A stretch of DNA of 64,000 nucleotides, taken from Methanomassiliicoccaceae archaeon (GTDB taxonomy: Archaea; Thermoplasmatota; Thermoplasmata; Methanomassiliicoccales; Methanomethylophilaceae). The DNA is taken from the NCBI GenBank assembly GCA_003555025.1, contig PWHV01000008.1:41526-105525 (forward strand), given 5' to 3'. Positions 34,406-42,879 of the stretch are shown piece by piece. The notes beneath the pieces were generated by a model. It worked only from the letters and a program-made list of their open reading frames with translations, was not told the origin of the DNA and did not search any database. The position numbers were made by a program, and so were the translations under genes. Numbering within the stretch: the first letter of the stretch is position 1; every line of letters starts with the position of its first letter.

Positions 34406-34513
34406 GTGCCCCGCACCAACGTGAAGGTTTTATTTTTGATTAGGGACCAGCATATGCAAACCTTATTATAGAAGAACAAAATTACCAATGATAGTCAAGG
34501 AGGACAATTACAC
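34406..34513 (+). promoter_or_regulatory. Promoter and ribosome-binding site of the thermosome gene
   Basis: TATA box accttattata at about 34459-34469 with the expected A-rich surroundings, and a Shine-Dalgarno aaggagg at about 34497-34503, 10 nt before ATG 34514. A second AT-rich element (ttttatttttgatt) at 34428-34441 may be a terminator for the upstream dehydrogenase or an upstream activating site. Unlike most neighbours this gene has a leader and a strong ribosome-binding site. Confidence 0.6.
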
Positions 34514-36169
34514 ATGGCATATGGCATGGGAAACAGTATGGGAAACCAACCTGTGATTGTGTTCAAAGAGGGCACTGAACGCACCAAGGACAAAGAAGCC
34601 CAGTACAACAACATCGCCGCGGCCCGCGCTATCGCGGACGCGGTACGGTCCACGCTCGGCCCCAAGGGCATGGACAAGATGCTCGTCGACTCGATGGGCG
34701 ATGTCACCATCACCAACGATGGTGTCACCATCCTCAAGGAGATCGATGTGCAGCACCCTGCGGCCAAGATGGTCGTGGAGGTCGCCAAGACCCAGGACAC
34801 CGAGTGCGGCGACGGCACCACCACCGCGGTGGTCCTCGCCGGAGAGCTTTTGAAGAGGTCCGAGGAGCTCATCGAGCAGAACATCCACCCGACGGTCATC
34901 ACCAACGGGTTCAAGCAGGCGGCCGCCAAGGCCATCGAGATATTGAATGACATATCCATCGACGTCAGCAACGATGATGAGATGCTCAAGAGGGTCTCCA
35001 ACACCGCCATGACCGGCAAGTCCGTTGGCGGCCAGAAGGAGCAGCTCTCCGATATCGCCGTGAAGGCGGTGCGCGCTGTGGCCGACGATGAGGGCGTTGA
35101 CGTCGAGAACATCAAGGTCGAGAAGAAGGTCGGCGGCACCATATCCGAGACCGAGATGGTCTCCGGCATAGTCATCGACAAGCAGAGGGTCCACCCCCGC
35201 ATGCCCAAGAAGGTGGATGACGCCAAGATCGCCCTCATCTCCTCGGGCATGGAGATCAAGAAGACCGAGGTGGACGCGCAGATCAACATCAGCGACCCCT
35301 CCGCCATGGGCGCCTTCCTCGAGGAGGAGGAGAACACCCTGCGCGAGATGGCTGACAAGGTCAAGGCGTCCGGCGCCAACGTCGTCTTCTGCCAGAAGGG
35401 CGTCGACGACCTGGTGCAGCACTACATGGCCAAGCAGGACGTCTTCTGCATCCGCCGCATGAAGCAGAGCGACATGGAGAAACTGGCCCGCGCCACCAGC
35501 GCCAAGATCGTCGGCAACATCGACGAGCTGACCAACGACGACCTCGGCGACGCCGCGACGGTGGAGGAACGCACCGTGGGCGATGAGGAGATGACCTTCA
35601 TAACCGGTTGCAAGAACCCCAAGTCGGTCTCCGTCATCATCCGCGGCGGCACCGACCACGTGCTGGACGAGGTCGGCAGGTCCCTGCATGACGCTGTGCG
35701 CGTCATCGCCATTTCCATAGAGGACGGCAAGGTCGTCGCCGGCGGCGGCGCCCCCGAGACCGAGCTCAACCTGCGCCTCTCCGACTACGCATCGAGCGTG
35801 GGCGGAAGGGAGCAGCTCGCGATCGAAGCGTTCGCCGACGCGATGGAGTCGGTGCCCTGGACCCTGGGTCAGAACGCTGGCCTGGACGGCATCGACGTGA
35901 TCATATCGTTGAAGCACGCCCACGAGCAGAACGGTGGCCAGGTGTTCGGTATAGACCTCAACAGCGGAAAGGCCGCCGACATGGTGAAGCTCAACGTCCT
36001 TGAGCCTCTGAGGGTCAAGACCCAGGCCATCAACTCCGCTGCTGAAGTGGCCAACATGATCCTGCGGATCGACGACGTCATCGCCTCCAAGAGCGCGCCC
36101 CCCACAGACCCCATGTCCGACCCGAGCATGGGCGGCATGATGGGCGGTATGCCTGGCGGCATGATGTGA
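34514..36169 (+). CDS. thsA: Thermosome (group II chaperonin) subunit
   Basis: 551-aa group II chaperonin subunit that folds proteins in a closed double ring. Family motifs: ADAVRSTLGPKGMDKMLVDS, TITNDGVTILKE (ATP-binding), DGTTTAVVLAGELL, and the equatorial domain VVAGGGAPETELNLRL. The Met/Gly-rich C-terminal tail (MGGMMGGMPGGMM) points into the ring cavity as in other thermosomes. It ends about 230 nt upstream of the archaellin gene; a T-rich ccttttcttattcc at 36212-36225 may terminate transcription. Confidence 0.97.
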   Translation: MAYGMGNSMGNQPVIVFKEGTERTKDKEAQYNNIAAARAIADAVRSTLGPKGMDKMLVDSMGDVTITNDGVTILKEIDVQHPAAKMVVEVAKTQDTECGDGTTTAVVLAGELLKRSEELIEQNIHPTVITNGFKQAAAKAIEILNDISIDVSNDDEMLKRVSNTAMTGKSVGGQKEQLSDIAVKAVRAVADDEGVDVENIKVEKKVGGTISETEMVSGIVIDKQRVHPRMPKKVDDAKIALISSGMEIKKTEVDAQINISDPSAMGAFLEEEENTLREMADKVKASGANVVFCQKGVDDLVQHYMAKQDVFCIRRMKQSDMEKLARATSAKIVGNIDELTNDDLGDAATVEERTVGDEEMTFITGCKNPKSVSVIIRGGTDHVLDEVGRSLHDAVRVIAISIEDGKVVAGGGAPETELNLRLSDYASSVGGREQLAIEAFADAMESVPWTLGQNAGLDGIDVIISLKHAHEQNGGQVFGIDLNSGKAADMVKLNVLEPLRVKTQAINSAAEVANMILRIDDVIASKSAPPTDPMSDPSMGGMMGGMPGGMM

Positions 36170-36399
36170 GCGTCGCGGACGCGGACAAACACAACCCAAA
36201 CCATTTATCATCCTTTTCTTATTCCGATTCCGCCGCGGTTCTGGCCTCGAAAGCATAGCCCCGGGGACGATGGCGCCGCCGTAACTAGGCATCATACCCA
36301 ATGTCCCGATGGCGTTCTCTCGGCCGCCGCGGAAGGGCGCACGCATCTTGTTATATAACATGCCATCGATTTATGTTAATACTGGAACGGGTGCTCTTG
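36170..36399 (+). promoter_or_regulatory. Archaellum operon promoter region
   Basis: 230 nt between the thermosome and archaellin genes. The key element is TGTTATATAACA (36349-36360), a perfect 12-bp palindrome that contains the TATA box. Its distance puts transcription start near 36380 and leaves a leader of about 20 nt before ATG 36400. A palindromic TATA element would allow symmetric binding of a regulator. I see no gene in the rest of the stretch. Confidence 0.6.
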
Positions 36400-36996
36400 A
36401 TGTGCAAATGGGCAAAAAGGGCTAGCGACCGGCGCGGGGAAATGGGTGTGGGGACCCTGATCATCTTTATTGCCATGGTCCTCGTGGCCGCCGTGGCGGC
36501 CTCAGTGCTGATCAACGTGGTTGACAACCTGCAGGAGCAGGCCTCCGATGTGGCGGAGGACACGCAGGAATATTTCAATCGCCAACTGGATATTTACACC
36601 GTGTACGCTGTAGACACCATCGGGGACGGTACTTATGACAAACTGGTGATAGGGGTCAAGCCCCATTACTTCTCCGGCCCGGTGGACACCCTCGGCATGG
36701 TGGTAATGGTGGACGGTAAGAGCCAGTACTTCAACAGTCACCTCGAGGATCTGGGAGAGATCGATGTGGACCAGAACCTGGACCGCTACGTGTACCAGTT
36801 CGATTGGCACAAGCCGTCCGGCCTGGACTATGCAGACGGGGACCGCTACCTGAAGCCTGGCCAGTCGGGGGTAATAACATTGGGGGACCTCAACGAGGGA
36901 TTCCAGTTGGAACAGGGTGACACCATCAAGGTAACGGTGCTGCTAGAGAACGGACTCACCTCGGAGAAGAGGTACACAGCCGAGATCGAGATATAA
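36400..36996 (+). CDS. flaB: Archaellin (archaellum filament subunit)
   Basis: 198-aa major filament protein. It has a class III (type IV pilin-like) signal: a short basic leader MCKWAKRASDRRGE is followed by the hydrophobic filament core MGVGTLIIFIAMVLVAAVAA. The preflagellin peptidase would cut after the Gly of RRG or just before MGVG, as in other archaellins. The C-terminal half is the soluble outer domain. ATG 36400 is favoured over upstream in-frame starts by the TATA position. It is the only archaellin in the cluster, where many archaea have two or more. FlaK, the peptidase, is not in the window. Confidence 0.9.
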   Translation: MCKWAKRASDRRGEMGVGTLIIFIAMVLVAAVAASVLINVVDNLQEQASDVAEDTQEYFNRQLDIYTVYAVDTIGDGTYDKLVIGVKPHYFSGPVDTLGMVVMVDGKSQYFNSHLEDLGEIDVDQNLDRYVYQFDWHKPSGLDYADGDRYLKPGQSGVITLGDLNEGFQLEQGDTIKVTVLLENGLTSEKRYTAEIEI

Positions 36997-37019
36997 TGAT
37001 GGGCTAGGAGGTCATCGAC

Positions 37020-37937
37020 ATGGTAGGAATGATCAGGGGGATGTTAATCACGGCCATGGCGGCCAAGGAGGCCGAGGGCAAGGACTCCCGCAAGAAGAAG
37101 ATGAAGAAGGACAGCGAGATGAAGGAGCAATCCAAGGACGGCAAAGGGTCGGAGGACACCGCCTCACCGCAGGCAGCCAGCGCCAGCGAGCTGCGCAAGT
37201 CCATGGAGGATGACAAAAGGCTCAAAGAGCTCTCATCCTCATTCTACGAGATGCAGAACAGGCTGCAGACCATGGAGATGAACAACAAGGGCCTGGGCGA
37301 GGAGCTCAACATTGTCCGCAACAGCCTCGCGGAGATCAAGGACAATATGAAGAACCTACTCCTCATCTACGAGGTCATAGCCAAGACGGACAACCCCTTC
37401 GTTACCGGGGGAGAGGATTACGGAGGCTACAGCGACCTCGACGCCGCCCAGGCACTTGCATCCGAGGAGCTGCCGCCCGAGGAGGAGGCGGACGGCCTGA
37501 TGGCATCGCAGATGCTGATGTTCTCGTCCCTCTTCCAGGCGCTGCGCAAGACGGAGAACCATATGGAGGACATCCTCAAGAAGAGGATGGCCGACCTCGA
37601 GCCAGAGCTGCAGGAGCTGGAGAGCCTGGATTCATGGTACGGCGAGTTCAAGGACATCGTGGAGATGCACTGCCGCCATCGCCCTCCCGCCAACAACGGC
37701 TCCGCGCGCAAGGCGCAGACGACCGAGGCCGGCGAGGCCGCGGAGAAAGCCGCGGACCAAGATACCGCCGAGAGCCATTTCGCCGTCCAGGACCACAACC
37801 GGCTGCTCAGCTCGATAAGGATAACCGAGCATTATCTGGAGAAGATGGTGGTGCAGATGGTGATGGGGCAGGAGCCGTCACGTAGCGACATCGACAAAAT
37901 GGACCACTGGTACCTTGAATTCGTTGAATGGAGGTGA
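37020..37937 (+). CDS. FlaC/D/E-type archaellum cytoplasmic ring protein
   Basis: 305-aa soluble accessory protein of euryarchaeal archaella; FlaC/D/E proteins bind the motor and the chemotaxis adaptor. It has a basic, disordered N-terminus, a coiled coil (about 65-105, ELSSSFYEMQNRLQTMEMNN) and the FlaCE-like C-terminal domain (ALRKTENHMEDILKKRMADL, ending DKMDHWYLEFVEWR). A second homologous segment, RITEHYLEKMVVQM, suggests an internal duplication of the domain. Good ribosome-binding site (aggaggt, 8 nt before ATG). Its paralogue sits at 18915. Only one such gene is present where some archaea have separate flaC, flaD and flaE. Confidence 0.82.
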   Translation: MVGMIRGMLITAMAAKEAEGKDSRKKKMKKDSEMKEQSKDGKGSEDTASPQAASASELRKSMEDDKRLKELSSSFYEMQNRLQTMEMNNKGLGEELNIVRNSLAEIKDNMKNLLLIYEVIAKTDNPFVTGGEDYGGYSDLDAAQALASEELPPEEEADGLMASQMLMFSSLFQALRKTENHMEDILKKRMADLEPELQELESLDSWYGEFKDIVEMHCRHRPPANNGSARKAQTTEAGEAAEKAADQDTAESHFAVQDHNRLLSSIRITEHYLEKMVVQMVMGQEPSRSDIDKMDHWYLEFVEWR

Positions 37938-37940
37938 GCA

Positions 37941-38399
37941 ATGGGCGTCAGCGTGTCGGTTTCGGTGGCCGTGCTGCTGACGGCATCATTGATCTCCTTC
38001 GGGATGGTTTACACCGCCGAGGAGACGGCGCAGGAGAGTTACATGCAGTCCCAGGAATCGATGGTTGACCGCCAGAACAATCTCCTCCAAAGCGCCCTGG
38101 AGATAAACCAGGTGCTGTCATTCTACGACGATCAGACCGGGGAATTCGAAGAGAGCAGGATCGTGGTCACCAACACCGGCTCCACCCAGCTGAGCATATC
38201 CGATGTGAGGCTGTTGATAAACGGTGTTTTCCATCCCTACGCCGTAATAAACCTGGATGCGCCCAACAGCGATATATGGGGCCCGGGGGAGGTGCTCCGA
38301 ATGACCCTTGGATACGAGTTCGACATCGATGAGACCAACAGGGTCAAGGTGATCGCCGGCAACGGCGCTTCGGACCTGAAGTCATATGGAGGTGTCTGA
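37941..38399 (+). CDS. flaF: FlaF (ArlF) archaellum stator protein
   Basis: 152-aa protein with an N-terminal membrane helix (about 3-22, VSVSVAVLLTASLISFGMVY) and an exposed beta-sandwich domain. In other archaea FlaF binds the S-layer and anchors the motor with FlaG. The conserved segment VVTNTGSTQLSISDVRLLIN (75-95) is the expected FlaF signature. It starts 3 nt after the FlaC/D/E stop and overlaps flaG by 1 nt. Confidence 0.85.
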   Translation: MGVSVSVSVAVLLTASLISFGMVYTAEETAQESYMQSQESMVDRQNNLLQSALEINQVLSFYDDQTGEFEESRIVVTNTGSTQLSISDVRLLINGVFHPYAVINLDAPNSDIWGPGEVLRMTLGYEFDIDETNRVKVIAGNGASDLKSYGGV

Positions 38400-38833
38400 T
38401 GGGCGCATCAGTCCCGGCCAGCCATATAATATTCATGGTGGCCGCGATCATCGCCGCCACCGCCGTGGGGGCGGCGATGATCAGCATCGCCTTCAACCTC
38501 TCCGAGGACATAGTTGAGAACTCCGAAGGCCTGTCCGAGGTGATGCAGACGGATATAAAACTGGTCAACGACCCGGTGGCGGTACCGTATTCCGGCGGTC
38601 AGCTGGATGTCTATGTGCTCAACTCCGGGGACACCGTCCTCGACGGCAGCGAATGGATAGTGTTGATAGACGGGGTGCTCATAGAGGACGCGTCCGTGGA
38701 GCTGCAGGAGGAAAGCCTTGACCCTGGTGAGGTGGGCACTCTGCAGGTGACGGCGAGCATTACCTCGGGCGACAATCAGATAAAGGTTATGTACGGCAAC
38801 AAGGCGGACGACAGCATGAGGTTCCGCATATGA
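38399..38833 (+). CDS. flaG: FlaG (ArlG) archaellum stator protein
   Basis: 144-aa protein with an N-terminal membrane helix (about 9-30, IIFMVAAIIAATAVGAAMIS) and a beta-rich outer domain with YVLNSGDTVLDGSEWIVLID, the FlaG pattern. It forms a filament in the pseudo-periplasm that contacts FlaF and the S-layer. The A of its ATG is shared with the flaF stop, and its own stop overlaps flaH by 4 nt (ATGA). Confidence 0.85.
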   Translation: MGASVPASHIIFMVAAIIAATAVGAAMISIAFNLSEDIVENSEGLSEVMQTDIKLVNDPVAVPYSGGQLDVYVLNSGDTVLDGSEWIVLIDGVLIEDASVELQEESLDPGEVGTLQVTASITSGDNQIKVMYGNKADDSMRFRI

Positions 38834-39537
38834 GCGGAGGCGCCAACAACAGCGACCTCATGTTGTTGAACCTCGAGAGGGACGAGTTCGCCCAGAAGAT
38901 CGGGCTGGGGCTGCCCGCCAGCTCGTTGGTGCTCATCGAGGGCGAGGAAGGCTCCGGAAGGAGTGTGGTCTCGCAGAGGCTGGCCTTCGGGCTGCTGGAG
39001 AATGGCCACAGCGTCACCTACATATCCACCGAGCTCACGCTCAAGGACTTCATCCACCAGATGTACTCCATGAACTACAACATCGCCCCTCATCTGATCG
39101 GCACCGCGCTGAAATTCATCCCCGTCCTCCCCATCATCGGCGAGCGCATGCCGAAGGAGGGCTACCTCAAGACGCTGATGGAGAACCCCTGGCTCTACAA
39201 CAGCGATGTTACAATCATAGACACCTTCAGCGAGATGCTGCACTCGTCCAACGGACAGGCGGACATTGACGGGTTCCTGCAGCACATGAAGAGGACGGTG
39301 CACCTAGGCAAGGTGGTCATACTCACCGCCTCCAAGGGGCTCGAGGAGCTGTACCGGCTGCGGCAGAGCGCTGATGTCTACCTCGACCTAGAGCTCAAGA
39401 CATCTTCCTACGGGATACGCCATCTGATGAAGGTGAGAAGGTACCAAAAGGCCCACGGCAAGGTGGACAAGATGGTCGAGTTCCGGGTCGAGCCCGATGT
39501 AGGCCTCATAATCGAGATCACGGAGGTGTCGGGCTGA
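38830..39537 (+). CDS. flaH: FlaH (ArlH), KaiC-like motor regulator with an altered Walker A
   Basis: 235-aa RecA/KaiC-like ATP-binding protein that docks on FlaI. The nucleotide-binding loop reads IEGEEGSGRSVVS: residue 44 is Arg (AGG) where Walker A has its invariant Lys. The Walker B-like stretch is SDVTIIDTFSEM. The rest fits FlaH: VTYISTELTLKDFIHQMYSM and VVILTASKGLEELYRLRQSADVYLDLEL. In other archaea FlaH ATP binding but not hydrolysis is needed for archaellation, so the Lys-to-Arg change may lower or alter binding. Overlaps flaG by 4 nt; its stop overlaps the flaI CTG start. Confidence 0.9.
   Translation: MSGGANNSDLMLLNLERDEFAQKIGLGLPASSLVLIEGEEGSGRSVVSQRLAFGLLENGHSVTYISTELTLKDFIHQMYSMNYNIAPHLIGTALKFIPVLPIIGERMPKEGYLKTLMENPWLYNSDVTIIDTFSEMLHSSNGQADIDGFLQHMKRTVHLGKVVILTASKGLEELYRLRQSADVYLDLELKTSSYGIRHLMKVRRYQKAHGKVDKMVEFRVEPDVGLIIEITEVSG
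39522..39536 (+). promoter_or_regulatory. Shine-Dalgarno deciding a CTG start for flaI
   Basis: GGAGGT (39522-39527) lies 6 nt before an in-frame CTG (39534-39536) that overlaps the flaH stop as CTGA, the same geometry as the ATGA overlaps upstream. The first in-frame ATG (39609) has no ribosome-binding site and would remove 25 residues of coding-like sequence (KRSIFDVAEDSPLLQAYLDN). Confidence 0.65.
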
Positions 39538-41183
39538 AGCGCAGCATCTTTGATGTCGCCGAGGACAGCCCCCTGCTGCAGGCATACCTCGACAACCTGG
39601 ACCCCAGCATGGGGGCGCCGCCGACTTACTACGACGGCCTCAACGTCAAGGAGCTCAACGACATCCGCAAGGCCGCCATACAGGACCCTGTCATGGCCAA
39701 CCTGATCTATTCCGTCGGCGATGAGATTGGCGAGGCCTATGTGCACGTGAATGTGGCATTGAACAGTTACACATCGGTGGAATGGCCCGTGAGCGCCAAG
39801 CAGAAGGCCAAGCTCGAACGCATACGAGGGGCGATGCTGGTCCGCGCCGCCAAGGAGAGCGCCATCAAGACCGACGAGGAGCGACGGCAGCTGATCGAGG
39901 ACCTCTTCAACCAGGTGGTGAGGACGACCGAGAACGGCTTCGTAGGACGCATCCGCAAATCCTACACCATACCGGTGGCCGCCGAGGACCTGGACCTCTA
40001 CCGCTACTACATCCACCGCGACATCAATGGCTACGGCCCCATCAACACCATCATGCGCGACCCGCACATCGAGGACGTGCATGTCATCGGCACCGAGAAC
40101 ATACACATCATACACAAGGCCTACCAGTACGGCCTGGAGTCCAACGTCCGCTTCAGCAACGACCATCAGCTCAACAGCTTCCTGGTGGCCCTCAGCGAGC
40201 GCATCGGTAGGCCGGTGACGCCCACCCGCCCCATCGTCGACGGCGCCATGCCCGACGGTTCGCGCATCAACATCGTCTACTCAGAGGACATCAGCCGCAA
40301 GGGTTCAAGCTTCACCATAAGGAAGTTCGCCGCCGAGCCCATCAGCTGCATCCAGCTGGTGAAATGGGGGACGATGAGCCCCAAGCTGGCGGCGTACATA
40401 TGGCTATGCCTGGAGAACAAGATGAACATGATATTCTCCGGCGAGACCGCCTCCGGCAAGACCACCTCGCTCAACGCCATACTCTCGCTCATCGACCACC
40501 GCAACAAGATATTCTCTGCCGAGGACACTCCGGAGGTGCAGCCCCCTCATGACACTTGGCAACGCCTGGTTAGCCGCGAGTCCGGCCCCAAGGAGTACCA
40601 GGTGACGATGTTCGACCTCCTCCGCTCGGCCCTCCGCTCCCGTCCCGACTACCTCATAATAGGGGAGATCAGGGGGGAGGAGGGCAGGGTCGCATTCCAG
40701 GCCATGCAGACTGGAATCCCCGTGCTGAGCACCTTCCACGCCGCCAACGCCACCAAGTTCATACAGCGTTTCACCGGGGACCCCATCAACGTGCCGCTGA
40801 CCTTCATCGACAACGTCAACGTGCTCCTCTTCCAATCGGCCGTGCAGGTCGAGGGGAAGATCCTGCGACGCGTGACCAGCGTGGACGAGTTCGTGGGGTT
40901 CTCCCAGGAGGAAGGGGGCGTCCTCACCAAGAACGTCTTCAAGTGGGACCCTGCCACCGACACCCACCTGTTCCGCGGCTTCCAGAACTCCTACATACTC
41001 GAGGAGAAGGTGGCGGCGGAGCACGGCCTCAGGGACAAGAGGAAGATATACGACGAACTGGAGCGCCGTGAGGCCATCATCAAGAAGATGGCGGACAACG
41101 ACATAACCGACCACCGCGAGGTGAACGATACCCTTATAAGGTATTTCCAGGGGGGAGTGGAGAACCTGCCGTTCTTCATCTAG
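39534..41183 (+). CDS. flaI: FlaI (ArlI) archaellum motor ATPase; CTG start
   Basis: 549-aa secretion-type ATPase that powers archaellum assembly and rotation. Walker A is GETASGKTT (K309) and the Walker B glutamate is in LIIGEIRGEEGR (E378). The N-terminal domain and the PTRPIVDGAMPDGSRINIVY segment are typical of GspE/FlaI enzymes. Translation probably starts at CTG 39534, preceded by GGAGGT; the N-terminus would then be (M)KRSIFDVAEDSPLLQ. The gene ends in TAG (41181-41183), directly followed in the same frame by flaJ. The Shine-Dalgarno, coding content and overlap geometry support the CTG, but peptide data would be needed. Confidence 0.92.
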   Translation: MKRSIFDVAEDSPLLQAYLDNLDPSMGAPPTYYDGLNVKELNDIRKAAIQDPVMANLIYSVGDEIGEAYVHVNVALNSYTSVEWPVSAKQKAKLERIRGAMLVRAAKESAIKTDEERRQLIEDLFNQVVRTTENGFVGRIRKSYTIPVAAEDLDLYRYYIHRDINGYGPINTIMRDPHIEDVHVIGTENIHIIHKAYQYGLESNVRFSNDHQLNSFLVALSERIGRPVTPTRPIVDGAMPDGSRINIVYSEDISRKGSSFTIRKFAAEPISCIQLVKWGTMSPKLAAYIWLCLENKMNMIFSGETASGKTTSLNAILSLIDHRNKIFSAEDTPEVQPPHDTWQRLVSRESGPKEYQVTMFDLLRSALRSRPDYLIIGEIRGEEGRVAFQAMQTGIPVLSTFHAANATKFIQRFTGDPINVPLTFIDNVNVLLFQSAVQVEGKILRRVTSVDEFVGFSQEEGGVLTKNVFKWDPATDTHLFRGFQNSYILEEKVAAEHGLRDKRKIYDELERREAIIKKMADNDITDHREVNDTLIRYFQGGVENLPFFI

Positions 41184-41192
41184 GTGACGGAC

Positions 41193-42869
41193 ATGATGGA
41201 AAAAGTCTACGAGATGATCAAACGGGAACCGGGGCGATACATGCTCTACGTGGTGGCCCTCACCCTGGTGGTGGGGACGGTGACGCCCTCAGTCCTCCTT
41301 TACACGGTGGACATGGGCCCCGCCGCTCTCGACCTATACCTGGTGCTCCTCACCCCGGGACTGCTGGTGTTCCTGGTGTCCATCATACCATTCCTCCAGG
41401 TGGGCCTGGAGCGAAAGCGGGTCAACCAGGCCATGCCCCTTTTTGTGACCCACATGGCGTCCATGGTGACCTCCGGCCTGCCGTTGGAGAAAGTGTTCGG
41501 ATACGTGGCGGACATGCAGGACTACGGCATAATCGCCGAGGACTGCGGCGAGCTCCGTAACCTCGTGATAAACTATGGGATGACGGTCTCCGAGGCTGCC
41601 CGTTTCCTTGCGGAGAACATCAAGAACGACATGGAGAGGGACTTCTTCCTCCGCTTGGCCCACGCGATAGACGTCGGCGACGACATGGGGACTTTCTTCA
41701 ATTACGAGCAACAGATAATAATGGACGAGTTCCTGATAAACGGCGAGGCAACCCTGAAGAACATGGAGTTCGTCAAGGAGATCTACGTGGCCCTGATGGT
41801 GGCGATGGTCTTTCTGGTGGTGTTCGTCGCCATCGTTCCGCTGGTGGGGGGCGGCGTCAACGAGATGATGCTGCTGGGCATCACCTTCACCTTCCTGGTG
41901 CTGGAGATCATCTTCCTGCTGATATCTATGTTCGTCATGCACATCGACCGCCTGTGGTACCCCTGGTCCACCAAGCTCAGAAAGGGGGTGATCACCGACA
42001 CCGACCGGATGCTGGTCTATGTGATCGGGTTCAACGTTCTCGCCGTGCTCATACTGATAGCGGTGGTGGCGCTGTTAAACATCGAGCTCAGGCTGGCACT
42101 GCCGCTGGTGAGCGCTCCGCTGCTGATATCCGGCATCCTCATCTACCGCGAGGAGGGTCGCATCACCGACCGGGACAACATCTACGGCTCCTTCATACGC
42201 GCTCTGGGAAGGTCGATGGAGGCCAGCTCCGCCAGCCTTCCCGCCTCGGTCCGCCAGCTCAGCGGCCATAAGTACGGCTACCTCACCGAATCGGTGGACA
42301 ACCTCTCCAAAAGGCTGGACACCACCATAGACCCCGAAATGGCATGGGACCATTTCATAGCCGAGACCGAGAGCAACTTCATCGACAAGTTCACCCGCAT
42401 GTACGTGGACACCACCGGGCACGGGGCCAGCCCGGGGAAGACGAGTTATTTCATATCAACGAACATGAACAAGTTCCTCGCCCTGCGCAAGAAGCGTAAC
42501 GTATTCGTCTCCGGCATGACCGGAGCCGCATACGGGACCATGGTGGCGCTGGCGGGGACCATGTGGATAATGTACGCCATAATAAGGCATATCGGCGTCA
42601 TACTGGAGGACATGTACGCTGACATGGCGGCGGCCGGCCCGGGGGCGGCGTTCATGGGGGGTATAATCGACCCCATGTACGACCTCGAGGTGCTGTCATT
42701 GGTGGTGCTGATGATACTGTCGATCCACGCGGCGGTCTCGGCCATCACGCTCAGCAACATGAAAGGCGGGCACTGGTTCAGCGGCTCTCTGCATTTTGGA
42801 GGCATGGTGATCGTAGGCGTTTTCTGCACCTACGTGGTTGACGTCTTCGTGGGAATACTGTTGGGCTGA
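41193..42869 (+). CDS. flaJ: FlaJ (ArlJ) archaellum membrane platform protein
   Basis: 558-aa polytopic protein of the GspF/FlaJ family, membrane platform of the motor. It has an N-terminal helix pair (about 17-60), a cytoplasmic GspF-like domain with LFVTHMASMVTSGLPLEKVF (about 85-104), a repeat of that domain near 330-420, and about seven further helices. ATG 41193 is preferred because GGTGA lies 6 nt upstream; GTG 41184, right after the flaI stop, is possible and would add three residues. It lies in the flaI frame, with only an amber codon between the genes. Confidence 0.92.
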   Translation: MMEKVYEMIKREPGRYMLYVVALTLVVGTVTPSVLLYTVDMGPAALDLYLVLLTPGLLVFLVSIIPFLQVGLERKRVNQAMPLFVTHMASMVTSGLPLEKVFGYVADMQDYGIIAEDCGELRNLVINYGMTVSEAARFLAENIKNDMERDFFLRLAHAIDVGDDMGTFFNYEQQIIMDEFLINGEATLKNMEFVKEIYVALMVAMVFLVVFVAIVPLVGGGVNEMMLLGITFTFLVLEIIFLLISMFVMHIDRLWYPWSTKLRKGVITDTDRMLVYVIGFNVLAVLILIAVVALLNIELRLALPLVSAPLLISGILIYREEGRITDRDNIYGSFIRALGRSMEASSASLPASVRQLSGHKYGYLTESVDNLSKRLDTTIDPEMAWDHFIAETESNFIDKFTRMYVDTTGHGASPGKTSYFISTNMNKFLALRKKRNVFVSGMTGAAYGTMVALAGTMWIMYAIIRHIGVILEDMYADMAAAGPGAAFMGGIIDPMYDLEVLSLVVLMILSIHAAVSAITLSNMKGGHWFSGSLHFGGMVIVGVFCTYVVDVFVGILLG

Positions 42870-42879
42870 GGGGACTGTG

